Source: Rubripirellula reticaptiva (lineage in GTDB: Bacteria; Planctomycetota; Planctomycetia; Pirellulales; Pirellulaceae). Taken from it: a stretch of 64,000 nt of DNA. A program made the position numbers and the translations under genes. The stretch lies in assembly GCF_007860175.1 (NCBI RefSeq), contig NZ_SJPX01000004.1:1029781-1093780 (forward strand). Direction: 5' to 3'. This document shows positions 42,728 to 51,200 of the stretch, one piece after another; position 1 is the first letter of the stretch; each line of letters begins with the position of its first letter. A model generated the notes under the pieces. The model searched no databases. It was not told the origin of the DNA and saw nothing but the letters and a program-made list of their open reading frames with translations.

Positions 42728-43681
42728 ATGATCTGCCCACTGCCCCGCTTCGTATTTTTGCTGATTGGACTGGCCGCGATCATTCAGTCGACTTCCGGGG
42801 TCGCGGAAGAGACCGCCATCAAGCACTCGTTCTTCGTCGCCGGGCCAGTGTTCACCGGAATTGTCGGCGAAGATGGCGAAACGGTCTGGGACTCGGGGCG
42901 GGCAGGCGCCCGTGATGGTTGGGTGTTACCAAACGGCAACGTCCTGATCGCATGGAACGACGTTGTCAAAGAGTTCAAGATAGACGCGGCTTCAGGGAAG
43001 AACTCTCAAAAGACAATCGTCTGGCAGTACAACCTCGACAAAACCAACAAGGAAATCGGAACCGTCCAACGTTTGCCGTCGGGGCTGACGTTGGTCACTG
43101 AACTCGGCGCCAAGCCGCGGTTGATGGAACTGGATTCGGAGGGCAAGATTCAAACCGAGTTTCCGTTGCAACCCGAAACCAAGAATGCTCACATGCAGAC
43201 TCGGATGGCTCGCAAACTTGCCAGCGGCAACTATCTGGTTCCTCACCTGTTGGCGTTTCAAGTCAAAGAATACACGCCGTCGGGCGAAGTCGTGCAGTCC
43301 TTTGCCACCGACTTAGAATCGCTGGGCGGACAAGCGGCTAAAAACTGGCCATTCACGGCGATTCGGCTGGAAAACGGCAACACGGTGATTTGTTTGACCA
43401 ACGGAAACAAAGTCATCGAAGTCGACGATCAGGGCAAGGTCGTTTGGTCGGTTACCAATGAAGATCTTCCCGGGAATCCGATCGATGATGCGTGCGGTGG
43501 TCAACGTTTACCCAACGGCAACACCGTGATCGCGTCGTATCACGCGAAGGTTGGCGTCAAACTGTTGGAAGTGACGGCCGACAAAAAGATTGCTTGGACT
43601 TATGAAGGCCCTAATCGCGTCCACCATTTCCAAATTTTGACAACCAATGGGCAACCCGTCACTGGGTCACCCATGAAATGA
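42728..43681 (+). CDS. Exported beta-propeller (PQQ-like) protein
   Basis: A protein of about 317 residues with a signal peptide (FVFLLIGLAAIIQSTSGVAEE). It has repeated blade-like segments with the pattern GNVLIAWN, SGLTLVTEL, GNYLVPHL, GNTVICLTNGN and GNTVIASYH, as in PQQ-like or NHL-type propellers. No catalytic residues can be assigned. The frame is open from 42614 but ATG 42728 starts the signal peptide. The last codons (ATG AAA TGA) overlap the ATG of the TctC-TctB gene by 4 bp, so it is translationally linked to a transport operon. It may sense or bind the transported compound (inference). Confidence 0.78.
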   Translation: MICPLPRFVFLLIGLAAIIQSTSGVAEETAIKHSFFVAGPVFTGIVGEDGETVWDSGRAGARDGWVLPNGNVLIAWNDVVKEFKIDAASGKNSQKTIVWQYNLDKTNKEIGTVQRLPSGLTLVTELGAKPRLMELDSEGKIQTEFPLQPETKNAHMQTRMARKLASGNYLVPHLLAFQVKEYTPSGEVVQSFATDLESLGGQAAKNWPFTAIRLENGNTVICLTNGNKVIEVDDQGKVVWSVTNEDLPGNPIDDACGGQRLPNGNTVIASYHAKVGVKLLEVTADKKIAWTYEGPNRVHHFQILTTNGQPVTGSPMK

Positions 43682-45057
43682 GGATCCTTACCTCTGCGGT
43701 GCATCAAACAGTAGCCCGCCAGGTTGTCGTTTTGGGATGGGGATTCGCCTTCTTCGTACTGGGCTGTGACTCATCACGATCTGGTAGCGATCTGGCTTAC
43801 CCGCAACGTGCGATCAAAGTCATCGTGCCGTTCGCGGCCGGTGGTGGCAGCGACACGTTTGCTCGGATCATTTCCACGGCGGTGGAAGAGCAAGGATTGC
43901 TCAGCGAACCGCTGGTCATCATCAACGTTCCCGGCGCTGGCGGCACGATCGGAAGCCGCCGAGTGAAAAATGCTCGGCCGGATGGCTACACGGTGCTGTT
44001 ATTGCATGAGGGGATTTTGACGGCCAAGCACTCGGGACAAGCGAGCTATGGCCCTGAAGCTTTCACGCCCATTGCGGGCACGAGTGATGCGACGCAGGTG
44101 ATCGCGGTCGCGGGCGACTCGCCAATCGAAAACTTGTCGGCATTGATGGACTCGGCACTCAGCACGCCGGATACCGTTGTCTTCTCTGCCAACGTTGGCG
44201 CCCCGAGTCACTTTGCTGGCTTGATGTTGGAAGCCGAAAAACCGGGGGCAAGTTTTCGCTACACTCAGACCGGTGGCGGAGCGAAACGTTTTGCAGCCCT
44301 TCAAGGTGGTCACGTCGACGTCTCGGCCTTCTCGATCGCCGAGTACGTTCAATTTGCTCCTTCCGGCATGCGGGCGCTCGCTCTGTTAGGGCCCGATCGA
44401 AACGCTGACTTGCCGGATGTTCCGACAGCCCAAGAACAGGGCTTTGATGTGATCAGTCAGAACATGCAGTTTTGGTGGGCTCCGCTGGGCACGCCGGTTG
44501 ATCGTGTCGAGACGGTCGCTGCGGCCGTCTGCTCGGCAATGAACAGCCCATCGGTTGAGAAGCAACTTTCCGCGATGAAGATTGCTCCGGTGGCCTTGCG
44601 TGGCGAGGCGCTAGAGCAAGAACTTGACCGTCGCAGTCGGCGCATCACTGCGGTGGCACCTCGGCAAAACGCTGACCTGCCCAATTTTCCAATGATCGCT
44701 CTCGTCTTGACGATTGTCATCGCAGGTGTGTCGCTAGTGCGTGCTCGGTCACGTTCGCGTGCGACCGAGGCTACTTGTCCTCCGCTTATTGCTAATTGGT
44801 CGTCATTCGAATGCTTCACGCTCGTCGGGATCATGACGATTGCTTATGCGATCAGTCTCCATTCAGGTGTTTTGGGTTTCATTCCCTGCACGGCCGTCTA
44901 TGCATTTGCCCTCAGCGGCACACTCGCTAAAGCTTCGGGAGCTTTGCGTCGGCCGATTCAGCCTCGAGTGGTGGCAAGCATCTTGATCGTCACGACGACC
45001 ATGAGTTTCGGGATGCATTTTTTGTTCACCAAAGTCTTGGTCGTTGATCTTCCGTAA
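43678..45057 (+). CDS. TctC-TctB fusion of a tripartite tricarboxylate transporter
   Basis: A single 459-residue chain that joins two subunits normally encoded separately. Residues about 40-325 are a TctC/Bug-type substrate-binding protein: YPQRAIKVIVPFAAGGGSD, NVPGAGGTIGSRRVKNARPDGYT and LPDVPTAQEQGFD. Residues about 335-459 are TctB-like, with about four helices ending in LFTKVLVVDLP. A lipobox-like LGC at residue 30 follows a hydrophobic segment. So the binding protein is tethered on one or both ends. TctA follows at once. The ATG overlaps the previous gene by 4 bp. The substrate (carboxylate or related anion) cannot be read from sequence. Confidence 0.85.
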   Translation: MRILTSAVHQTVARQVVVLGWGFAFFVLGCDSSRSGSDLAYPQRAIKVIVPFAAGGGSDTFARIISTAVEEQGLLSEPLVIINVPGAGGTIGSRRVKNARPDGYTVLLLHEGILTAKHSGQASYGPEAFTPIAGTSDATQVIAVAGDSPIENLSALMDSALSTPDTVVFSANVGAPSHFAGLMLEAEKPGASFRYTQTGGGAKRFAALQGGHVDVSAFSIAEYVQFAPSGMRALALLGPDRNADLPDVPTAQEQGFDVISQNMQFWWAPLGTPVDRVETVAAAVCSAMNSPSVEKQLSAMKIAPVALRGEALEQELDRRSRRITAVAPRQNADLPNFPMIALVLTIVIAGVSLVRARSRSRATEATCPPLIANWSSFECFTLVGIMTIAYAISLHSGVLGFIPCTAVYAFALSGTLAKASGALRRPIQPRVVASILIVTTTMSFGMHFLFTKVLVVDLP

Positions 45058-45067
45058 GGGGATTCCT

Positions 45068-45072
45068 AGGAG
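45068..45072 (+). promoter_or_regulatory. Ribosome binding site for the TTG start of TctA
   Basis: AGGAG, 5 bases before TTG 45078. It supports TTG as the real start; no ATG lies in a better position and the first hydrophobic helix of TctA begins soon after. Confidence 0.65.
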
Positions 45073-45077
45073 TCGTT

Positions 45078-46775
45078 TTGTTTACTGATCTGGGCACTGC
45101 TGCCGAACTGTTGTTCTCGCCAACTTCGTTGATGTTGGTGGCAATAGGCTCGTTTCTCGGAATCATCGTGGGCGCCATCCCCGGACTGACCGGCGCGATG
45201 TTGATCGCTTTGGCTTTGCCGCTGACGTTTTCGATGGGCGGCGAGCTTGCGCTTGTCTTGTTGGTGTCGATGTACGTCGGTTCGGTCAGCGGTGGGCTGG
45301 TGACCGCAACGCTATTGCGCATGCCAGGGACTCCCGCGTCGATCATGACCACGCTCGACGGATACCCGATGGCTCAACAAGGCAAGTCGGGACGAGCACT
45401 CGCACTCGGGATCGGCGCTTCGTTTGTTGGCGGAATGATCTCATGGGGATTTTTAGTTTGCCTTGCCGAACCGATGGCCATTTGGTCGTTGTCATTTGGC
45501 CCGTTCGAGTTCACCGCACTCGTGTTGGTCGCAATGGTGTTGATCATGTCAGTCAGCGGTCGATCGCTAAGTCTAGGTGTGCTGGCCGGTGCGATCGGTG
45601 TCCTGATCGCGATGCCGGGCAGTTCGCCTGCGACGGGTGTGTCGCGATGGACGCTCGGATTACACGAACTCGATGATGGTTTCAAGCTGTTGCCCGTCTT
45701 GATCGGATTGTTCGCGGTCAACCAAGTCATCCGCCAATTGCTTTGCTCCGGCAATGAAGGAGGTGTGGATTCTAAGTTGTCATTGAATCGTCGAATCCTT
45801 CACTCTCCCTCTGGGAGAGTCGAGCCTAAGCGAGGAGAGGGCCGAGTGCTGGAGTCCTCCCCTCGCTTAGGCTCGACCCTCCTTGAAAAGGAGGGTGAAG
45901 TAAAACTTCACGACCTCAATGACGAAGGCGGTAACGTTAGCCATGCGAGTGCAGAGTCTACTAGCGTCATCGATTCGGGCGATGCGTTGCTGTTTCATCG
46001 ACGGGACCTGCGAACTCACGGTCCCAATTTGCTACGTTCGTCGTTGATCGGCACTTGGATTGGAATTCTGCCCGGTATTGGTGCCAATATCGGATCGGTG
46101 ATCGCCTATGCGGCGGCAAAGAAGTCATCCAAGCATCCCGAACAGTTTGGCCACGGCAGCGAGGAAGGCGTGGTTGCGTCCGAGTCCGCGAACAACGCAA
46201 CGATCGGCGGTGCGTTGATCCCGCTGGTTTCGATGGGCATCCCCGGCAGTGTGATCGACGCCATTCTATTAGGTGCGTTTGTGATCCATGGTCTGCAACC
46301 AGGACCAATGCTGATGCAGCAGAATCCGTTGGCCGTGCAAACGATCATGGGCGCGCTGTTGCTGGCCAACGTGTTCACGCTTCTGTTCCTGTTAGTGGGC
46401 GCCCGATCGATGGTTCGAGTCGCCAGCATTCCGCGATACGTTTTGTTGCCTGTCGTGATGATCTTTTGTGTGATCGGCTCGTTCGCACTGGCCAATCGAA
46501 TGTTCGATGTCTGGGTGATGCTGGGGTTTGGTGTTGCCGGATATCTGCTTGAACGAGCCCGCATCCCGCTGGCGCCACTAGTGATCGGATTTGTGCTCGC
46601 TCCGATCGGCGAAGAACACCTCAGCGCTGGATTGATGCAAAGCGGCGGAAGCTGGCTGCCGCTAATCCAACGGCCGATTTCGATGACCCTGTGTGTGGTT
46701 GCAGCAGCTATCTTCTCATGGACACTATGGCAACGCTTTCATCGCAATGATTCCACCCACTCGAACGCCCCATGA
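45078..46775 (+). CDS. TctA-family transporter subunit with inserted palindromic repeat
   Basis: Large membrane subunit of the tripartite tricarboxylate transporter, 565 residues, longer than the usual about 500. Core motifs are intact: IVGAIPGLTGAMLIALALPLTF, MYVGSVSGGLVTATLLRMPGTPASIMTTLDGYPMA, GTWIGILPGIGANIGSVIAYAAAKK and VVASESANNATIGGALIPLVSMGIPGS. Between them, residues about 228-300 are a hydrophilic stretch unlike TctA. Its DNA (45801-45901) is a perfect copy of the three-hairpin repeat, inserted in frame in a loop between helices. The start is TTG with AGGAG upstream. Its end overlaps the sulfatase ATG by 4 bp. Whether the protein still folds is not known, but no frame is broken. 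Confidence 0.87.
   Translation: MFTDLGTAAELLFSPTSLMLVAIGSFLGIIVGAIPGLTGAMLIALALPLTFSMGGELALVLLVSMYVGSVSGGLVTATLLRMPGTPASIMTTLDGYPMAQQGKSGRALALGIGASFVGGMISWGFLVCLAEPMAIWSLSFGPFEFTALVLVAMVLIMSVSGRSLSLGVLAGAIGVLIAMPGSSPATGVSRWTLGLHELDDGFKLLPVLIGLFAVNQVIRQLLCSGNEGGVDSKLSLNRRILHSPSGRVEPKRGEGRVLESSPRLGSTLLEKEGEVKLHDLNDEGGNVSHASAESTSVIDSGDALLFHRRDLRTHGPNLLRSSLIGTWIGILPGIGANIGSVIAYAAAKKSSKHPEQFGHGSEEGVVASESANNATIGGALIPLVSMGIPGSVIDAILLGAFVIHGLQPGPMLMQQNPLAVQTIMGALLLANVFTLLFLLVGARSMVRVASIPRYVLLPVVMIFCVIGSFALANRMFDVWVMLGFGVAGYLLERARIPLAPLVIGFVLAPIGEEHLSAGLMQSGGSWLPLIQRPISMTLCVVAAAIFSWTLWQRFHRNDSTHSNAP
45801..45901 (+). repeat. Three-hairpin repeat, copy 3, in frame inside tctA
   Basis: Three adjacent perfect hairpins: ACTCTCCC/GGGAGAGT at 45802-45820, a 17-bp stem (45819-45835 with 45861-45877, extended by four more pairs inside) and ACCCTCCTT/AAGGAGGGT at 45876-45896. 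The order and the outer CACTCTCCC arm match the two intergenic copies, but the central stem sequence is completely different and still perfectly paired. The flanks shared by copies 1 and 2 are absent. Confidence 0.85.
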
Positions 46776-48178
46776 CTGACAATCGTCCCAACATTCTGTG
46801 GTACTGCACGGACCAACAACGTTTTGACACCATCGGTGCGCTCGGAAACCCGCACGTCATCACACCAACGCTTGACCAGTTGGTGGCTGACGGTGTCGCG
46901 TTCACTCACGCGTATTGCCAAAGCCCGATTTGCACGCCAAGTCGTTCCAGCTTCATGACAGGCATGTACCCGTCACGAGTACACAACACTCGCAATGGTA
47001 ACGAGTCGTTTCCGAGTGAGCCGCCGGTGGTGACCAAGTTGATCGCGGAATCGGGATACGACTGTGGAATGGTGGGCAAGTTTCATTTGCAAAGTGCCGG
47101 ACATCGGACCGAGCCGCGTATTGATGATGGGTTTTCGTACTGGAAGTTTTCGCATGCACCGCGCGATGACTGGTCGGAAGGTCACGACTATGCCGAGTGG
47201 GTTCGCGAGCGGGGCGGCGACCTCGATGCGATGCGGCAAAGTGACCAGCGAGTCCCGCCCGAGTTCCATCAAACGACTTGGGGTACCGAGTGCGCGATCG
47301 ACTTCATTTCCAAGCAACGAACATCGGACCAGCCCTGGTTGCTGAACGTCAATATCTACGATCCCCATCCGCCCTTCGTCCCGCCCAAGGTTTATGCGGA
47401 CCGGTTCGATCGTGACGCGATGCCTGGACCACACTTTCGTCAATCCGACATTGCGCATCAAACCAAGCTCGCATCGCTCGATTTTCAAGACGAGCTGAAG
47501 ACACCCGAACAGCACAACGCAAAACAGGTACAAGCACACTATTACGCGATGATCGCTCAAATCGATGATCAGTTTGCGCGCATTCTTGACTTGCTCGATC
47601 AAATAGGCCAGCGAGACAACACCGTGATCATCTTCACCAGTGATCATGGCGAGTCGTTGGGCGATCACGGCTTGATGTTCAAAGGCTGTCGCTTTTACGA
47701 GGGCCTCGTTCGCGTTCCCCTGATCTTTTCGTGTCCGGCTCGGTTCCAACGTGGCGTGATCGGTAGTGGGCTGGTAGAGCTGTTGGATCTGACCTCGACG
47801 TTGATGGACCTCTGTGGCCTATCGTGCCCAGACACGATGCAGGGCAGAAGCTTGCTGCCGGTGCTGCGTGGTGAAGCTGATCCCAACCACTTGCGAACGT
47901 CGGTCCGCAGCGAATACTTCGACGCTCTGGATCCTCAGTTCACGGGCGGAACGGGAACGTTCGGAACCATGTACCGGACCGAACGTCACAAGCTGTGCAT
48001 GTACCACAACAAAAACTTGGGCGAGCTGTATGACCTGCAGGAAGACCCCTGGGAGTTCAACGATCTGTGGGACGCCGCCGACCACCAAGACATCAAGCAT
48101 CGCTTGATTCGCGAAGCCTTCGACGCGCACGTCGTCCTAACCACCGACATGGGTTCGCCACGAATCGCCCCGATGTAG
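46772..48178 (+). CDS. Sulfatase without signal peptide
   Basis: Type I sulfatase, 468 residues. The modification motif is CTPSRSSFMTG, so Cys54 is expected to become formylglycine. Metal ligands include TDQQRFD at the N-terminus and SDHGESLGDHG (around 290). The N-terminus (MTDNRPNILWYCTDQQ) begins directly with the first strand, so there is no signal peptide, unlike most planctomycete sulfatases. A cytoplasmic enzyme such as choline-sulfatase type fits best. It is the last gene of a compact operon with TctC-TctB and TctA and overlaps tctA by 4 bp. The substrate is unknown. No anaerobic maturase or FGE gene is in the window. Confidence 0.88.
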   Translation: MTDNRPNILWYCTDQQRFDTIGALGNPHVITPTLDQLVADGVAFTHAYCQSPICTPSRSSFMTGMYPSRVHNTRNGNESFPSEPPVVTKLIAESGYDCGMVGKFHLQSAGHRTEPRIDDGFSYWKFSHAPRDDWSEGHDYAEWVRERGGDLDAMRQSDQRVPPEFHQTTWGTECAIDFISKQRTSDQPWLLNVNIYDPHPPFVPPKVYADRFDRDAMPGPHFRQSDIAHQTKLASLDFQDELKTPEQHNAKQVQAHYYAMIAQIDDQFARILDLLDQIGQRDNTVIIFTSDHGESLGDHGLMFKGCRFYEGLVRVPLIFSCPARFQRGVIGSGLVELLDLTSTLMDLCGLSCPDTMQGRSLLPVLRGEADPNHLRTSVRSEYFDALDPQFTGGTGTFGTMYRTERHKLCMYHNKNLGELYDLQEDPWEFNDLWDAADHQDIKHRLIREAFDAHVVLTTDMGSPRIAPM

Positions 48179-48216
48179 TCGTCTCCAATGCGAAAGCTCA
48201 GTGAATCCCAAAGAAC

Positions 48217-51200
48217 TTAGTGAGACTGGCTAGAGTTTGCTAAATCAACTTTCTTTTGATCGACAAAATCCTGCAGTTCCAACAACGACTCAAGAACGCG
48301 GTTCAAGTCCACGTCGTGGAGGGCGCACTCGCCCTGTTCTGCGATCTCCGAAAGTTCATCCAATCCGACCGTCCCGCCCGATCCTTTGATTTGGTGCAGG
48401 TGCTTTGACACGGTTTGAAGATCGCCGTTCTCATACGCTGCCATGATTGACGGCAACGTGGTGTCAACTTGTTCGATCAATTCACTCGCAAACATTTGGA
48501 GCCAGTCGTCCGAGATCATCGAAAGTTGATCGACTCGGTCGAGTCTTGCTGGTATCAAGTTCGGAGCATCGGTAGCGGCTGCCGTCGAGGAATGTGACTG
48601 CGTCGAATTTTTCGAAATCGCACCACGCAAAGAATGGTCGGAAACAATTCGAAGCAGACGGTCTAGGTCCAGAGGTTTTGTCAGGTATTGCGAGCAGCCG
48701 GCATCGCGACAACGTGCTTCGTCACCTTCCATCGCGTTCGCGGTCAAGGCAACGATCGGCAGGTCAAATCCGCGTTGGCGCAGCATCTTGGTCGCTTCAT
48801 AGCCATCCATGACCGGCATTTGCATGTCCATCAAGATGATGTCCACTGCTAACGACTGGTCGGCCAGCGTCTCAACGGCGTTCTTTCCATTCGAAGCGGT
48901 GCGGACTTCCGCGCCTGAATCGGAAAGCAAGAGTGTTAGCAGTTTTCGATTGGTTTGGCTGTCGTCGACCACCAACACGCGAACGCCTCGCAAATCGACG
49001 TTTTGAAAGTCGCTGGCCCGTTTACCGCTGGTAAGGGCCATCGCTTGATCCTGGCTTAGCATCTTCGTGCTTGTGGGACATTGGATTGCCAGCTTCAAGC
49101 TCATTTGTGTACCCGAATTTTTTTCGCTCGACACGCTAAGGCAACCGCCCAACGCTTCGGCGAGTCGCTTGCTGATCGACAAACCGAGTCCCGTTCCGCC
49201 AAAATTTCGAGTAGTTGAGGTGTCGGCTTGAATGAACGGTTCGAAAATCGTCGACATCTCATGGGATGTCATTCCGATGCCGGTATCTTCGACCACGATT
49301 TCCAGCTCATTCGGAAACGTGTCTGGACCGGATGCGCGAATCACCATCGTGACATCGCCCTGTTGTGTGAACTTGATTGCGTTGCCAACTAGGTTTGTCA
49401 AAATTTGCCGCAGCCGTGTTGGATCGCTTTGGATGATCTCGGGAATGCAACCGTCAATTCGCAAACGCAGCTTGATTCCTTTTTGAATCGCCTTGGAACG
49501 AAGCGACGCGACCACATCACCAGCCACGAGTGTCGGATTGCATGGGATGGATTCGGATTCAATCTTGCCGGCTTCGATTTTCGAAATGTCGAGAATGTCG
49601 TTCAGCAAGTGCAGCAGATGGAATCCGTTGGAATGGATGGTTTGCAGGTGGGACGTACGATCTTCCTCATCGGTTATCACGCCACGAAGCAACAATTCGG
49701 TGAACCCAAGAATACCGGTGATTGGTGTGCGGATCTCGTGGCTCATTCGTGCCAAGAAATCACTCTTAGCTGCATTGGCTGATTCGGCAGCGTTCTTGGC
49801 GAGTTGCAATTTTTCGCGAGTCACGGCAAGTTTTCGTGCCGTCATTTCCAGCTGTCGAGAATGCTCGACAATCGCCGCCGTACGCTCATCGACTTTTCGT
49901 TCCAGGTTCTGGTTCAGATCGTGTAGTTGCTCGAAGCTATCTGCTTTTTCGAGTGCTGCACCGGCAGCCGACGTCAAATAGTCAGCGATCTTGATCTCAT
50001 CCTTGCCGTAAAGACCGCTGAACCGTTTGTTGGTCACATACAAGAATGCCGTGGTCTGACCATTGACGACGATCGGGCTGCAAAGGAACGTGCCGTCACG
50101 ATCGTTTGGAATACCACGGATGACGCAGTGTTCGCGGTCACGAACGATGGTTTGTTGACAAACGCTAACCTCGGCAACGAATGAATCATCAAAGGGCTGA
50201 TTCCCGGGCATCGTGACTAAGTTCTGTTCGTTGTCCAGACGGATCAAGAAAACATGTTCGCCTCGCAGAATCTTGACCGCAGCGGTTCGAACTTCGTCGA
50301 AGATCTCTGCGGGCAAATCACTGGTCGCAATTCGTCTTCCTGATGCGAGAAGCGATTCGAAGCGGTCCAACAGTGAAATCGAACTCGTTTCGTTGATGCG
50401 CTCTCCCGCATGGAGCAATTTGGCAAGCAACTCGTTTGCTCGGTCGACTTCGGATTGGTCAACTGTCCATCCCAAATCGTCCGAAAATTCGGCATGCAGA
50501 ACAACTGTTTGGGCGTGTTCGACAACCGCCTGTTGCCGGTTTGCTTCGCTAAGACTTTGTCGGAACAGTATTTCTGCTCTTCGGCGTTTTCCCGCCATCG
50601 CGGATGCGGCAGCGAGTTCGCGAAGCGCATGAGGCAATTCATTGGTAAAACGCTTGCCAACGGAAACCGCTTTTTGGGCTGACTTGATTAGCTCCTTTAA
50701 CTTCGCGTCGTGAACCTGTTTGATCTTCGCCGGCGCGGTTTCAATTTGTCGACGCAGGGCCGTGCAGAGCCACGGATAGCAGGGGCTGACGTAAGTGTTA
50801 CCGACCTTGGACTCGTCTGCGGATGCTACTGCTGCTCCGAGAACTTTCGCCGCTGCGACGAACCGTCCTTGGTAAAACTCCTGAACGCCCTTCGCTAATA
50901 AAACCTGACATTTCCGTTGCTCGTCGATCACATCGCGATTCAATTCGGTCGCAATCACGTCGTCGGGAACGCGGCCGATTGATGCTCGCGCCCACACGTC
51001 GACAATATTTCCGGTTGCTTGGAAATCGCCAAGTTGAATCGCTGATTCGTAATTTAGCCTTGCGAGTTGGACCGCCTCATCGAACTTGCCTGTTCGGTAC
51101 AGCGACGCCGCCAATTGGTATCTGGCGATATGCACTTCCCAGTAGTCACCCGTACGTTCCAGAATCGCAACGGCCTGTCGTGCCTGATCAATGCATTCCA

